From NCBI RefSeq assembly GCF_000310145.2, contig NZ_AMXA01000002.1, forward strand, positions 124,001 through 188,000: a stretch of 64,000 nucleotides of DNA, read 5' to 3'. Positions 62,940 to 64,000 of this stretch are shown here, piece after piece. Every line of letters starts with the position of its first letter. Within the stretch, counting starts at the first letter, position 1. This DNA is from Thauera sp. 28 (lineage in GTDB: Bacteria; Pseudomonadota; Gammaproteobacteria; Burkholderiales; Rhodocyclaceae). The position numbers and the translations under genes are program-made. The notes beneath the pieces are model-generated. The model had not been told where the DNA came from, did no database searches, and saw only the letters and a program-made list of their open reading frames with translations.

Positions 62940-64000
62940 ATGAGTGATACCAGCATGAAGATCGTTCTCGTTGGCCATGGCATGGTCGGCCACAAGTTCC
63001 TCGAGGAACTCCGGCAACTGCAGATCCCCGGTGCGGAAGTCACCGTACTGTGCGAGGAACCGCGGGTCGCCTACGACCGTGTGCACCTCTCCGAATTCTT
63101 CGCCGGCAAGACGGCGGAAGACCTCTCGCTGGTCGCCCCCGGCTTCTTCGCCGAGGCAGGCTTCACGCTTCGGCTGGGCAGCCGCGCGGCGGCGATCGAC
63201 CGCCGCGCACGCACGGTGACGACGCAGGACGGCGTCACCCTGCCCTACGACAAGCTGGTGCTGGCCACGGGGTCCTATCCCTTCGTGCCGCCGGTCAAGG
63301 GCAGCGAGCGCGACCAGTGCTTCGTCTATCGCACCATCGAGGACCTCGAGGCGATGAAGGCGGCCGGCGCGATCTCGCGCAAGGGCGTCGTGGTGGGCGG
63401 CGGCCTGCTCGGCCTGGAGTGCGCCAAGGCGCTGCGCGACCTCGGCCTCGAGACCCACGTCGTCGAATTCGCGCCCCGCCTGATGGCGGTGCAGGTGGAC
63501 GACGAAGGCGGCCGCATCCTGCGCAGCAAGATCGAGGCCCTGGGCGTGCAGGTACACACCGAGCGCAACACGGTCGAGATCACCGACGGCCGCAGCGCCC
63601 GCCACCGCATGGTGTTTGCCGACGGTACCCACCTGGAGACCGACATGATCGTGTTCTCCGCCGGCATCCGTCCGCGCGACGAGCTCGCGCGCCAGAACGC
63701 ACTGGCCGTCGGCGCCCGTGGCGGCATCGCGATCGACGACCACTGCCGCACCAGCGATGCGGCCATCCTCGCCATCGGCGAGTGCGCGGCCTGGCGCGAC
63801 CAGACCTTCGGCCTGGTGGCCCCGGGCTACGAGATGGCCCGCATCGCCGCCCGCCAGCTGGCAGGTGACGCCCAGGCCGCCTTCGGCGGTGCGGACATGA
63901 GCACCAAGCTCAAGCTGATGGGCGTGGATGTGGCCAGCATCGGCGACGCCCACGGCAGGACGCCGGGCTGCCGCAGCTTCCGTTACGCCGACGAATGCAA
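62940..64000 (+). CDS. nirB: Assimilatory nitrite reductase large subunit NirB (partial, runs off the window)
   Basis: NirB reduces nitrite to ammonium with NADH, using FAD, [2Fe-2S], [4Fe-4S] and sirohaem. The first 353 codons are present. They include the FAD motif VLVGHGMVGHKFLEEL, LPYDKLVLATGSYPFVPPV, the NADH motif VVVGGGLLGLECAKAL, VEFAPRLMAVQVDDEGGRILRSKIE and LAIGECAAWRDQTFGLVAPGYEMARIAARQL. ATG 62940 is used; ATG 62955 is also plausible. The Fe-S and sirohaem domains would lie beyond the edge. A BFD-type Fe-S domain and nirD are expected to follow. Confidence 0.93.
   Translation, partial: MSDTSMKIVLVGHGMVGHKFLEELRQLQIPGAEVTVLCEEPRVAYDRVHLSEFFAGKTAEDLSLVAPGFFAEAGFTLRLGSRAAAIDRRARTVTTQDGVTLPYDKLVLATGSYPFVPPVKGSERDQCFVYRTIEDLEAMKAAGAISRKGVVVGGGLLGLECAKALRDLGLETHVVEFAPRLMAVQVDDEGGRILRSKIEALGVQVHTERNTVEITDGRSARHRMVFADGTHLETDMIVFSAGIRPRDELARQNALAVGARGGIAIDDHCRTSDAAILAIGECAAWRDQTFGLVAPGYEMARIAARQLAGDAQAAFGGADMSTKLKLMGVDVASIGDAHGRTPGCRSFRYADEC

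Overview
The window is GC-rich, densely packed bacterial chromosome. Several markers point to a betaproteobacterium of the Rhodocyclales (Thauera/Azoarcus-like): a circularly permuted tmRNA gene with tag ANDERFALAA, a pilBCD cluster, an fmdB-DUF502-aspS block, rpsU-dnaG-rpoD, and assimilatory nitrate reduction genes. The genus is an inference from gene content; no 16S rRNA gene is present.

Positions 1-33 kb are mostly housekeeping. They hold the end of lptE, holA, proA, an Ogt-like alkyltransferase, xerD, ybaK, an H-NS-family protein, folB, plsY, tsaD, the rpsU-dnaG-rpoD operon, tRNA-Ile2(CAT) and a permuted tmRNA. Then come a nitronate monooxygenase, an HD-GYP response regulator, gloA, a YgjP-like metalloprotease, a MoaB/CinA-like protein, an EI24 membrane protein, ffh, ypjD, corB, pilBCD, an FmdB-like protein, a DUF502 protein and aspS. 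These are followed by a TPR response regulator whose phosphoacceptor Asp is Glu, an RNase/barstar pair, a CWC protein, hsp20 and argB.

Positions 33-45 kb hold a ZIP transporter, SRP RNA, a REP-like repeat, an acyl-CoA synthetase behind a strong palindromic operator candidate, a nitroreductase, a conserved protein of unknown function, a P-type ATPase, an SLC13/TrkA-C permease and cardiolipin synthase.

Positions 45-64 kb form a nitrate-assimilation locus. On the minus strand nrtA-nrtB-nrtC-nasC-like is followed by narK-kinase/phosphatase-nasA; nirB begins at the right edge on the plus strand. The regulator NasR (NIT-ANTAR) is encoded upstream of nrtA. Three places (before nrtA, narK and nirB) carry sigma-54 promoters with upstream GCAC-N7-GTGC NtrC-type sites. 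The nrtA and nirB leaders each start with two hairpins carrying A-N-N-G-N-N hexaloops, the second overlapping a terminator-like stem: the architecture expected of NasR antitermination. The narK leader has one such hairpin.

Between nasR and nirB lies a compact minus-strand operon: pqqA, pqqD, pqqE, a 34-residue membrane peptide, a PuuD-like membrane protein, a SerC-like aminotransferase and a degenerate PyrD-like protein. It has no pqqB or pqqC in the window and has a perfect FNR box upstream. Next to it is bluB behind a cobalamin riboswitch. This pqq operon is the best candidate for something undescribed.
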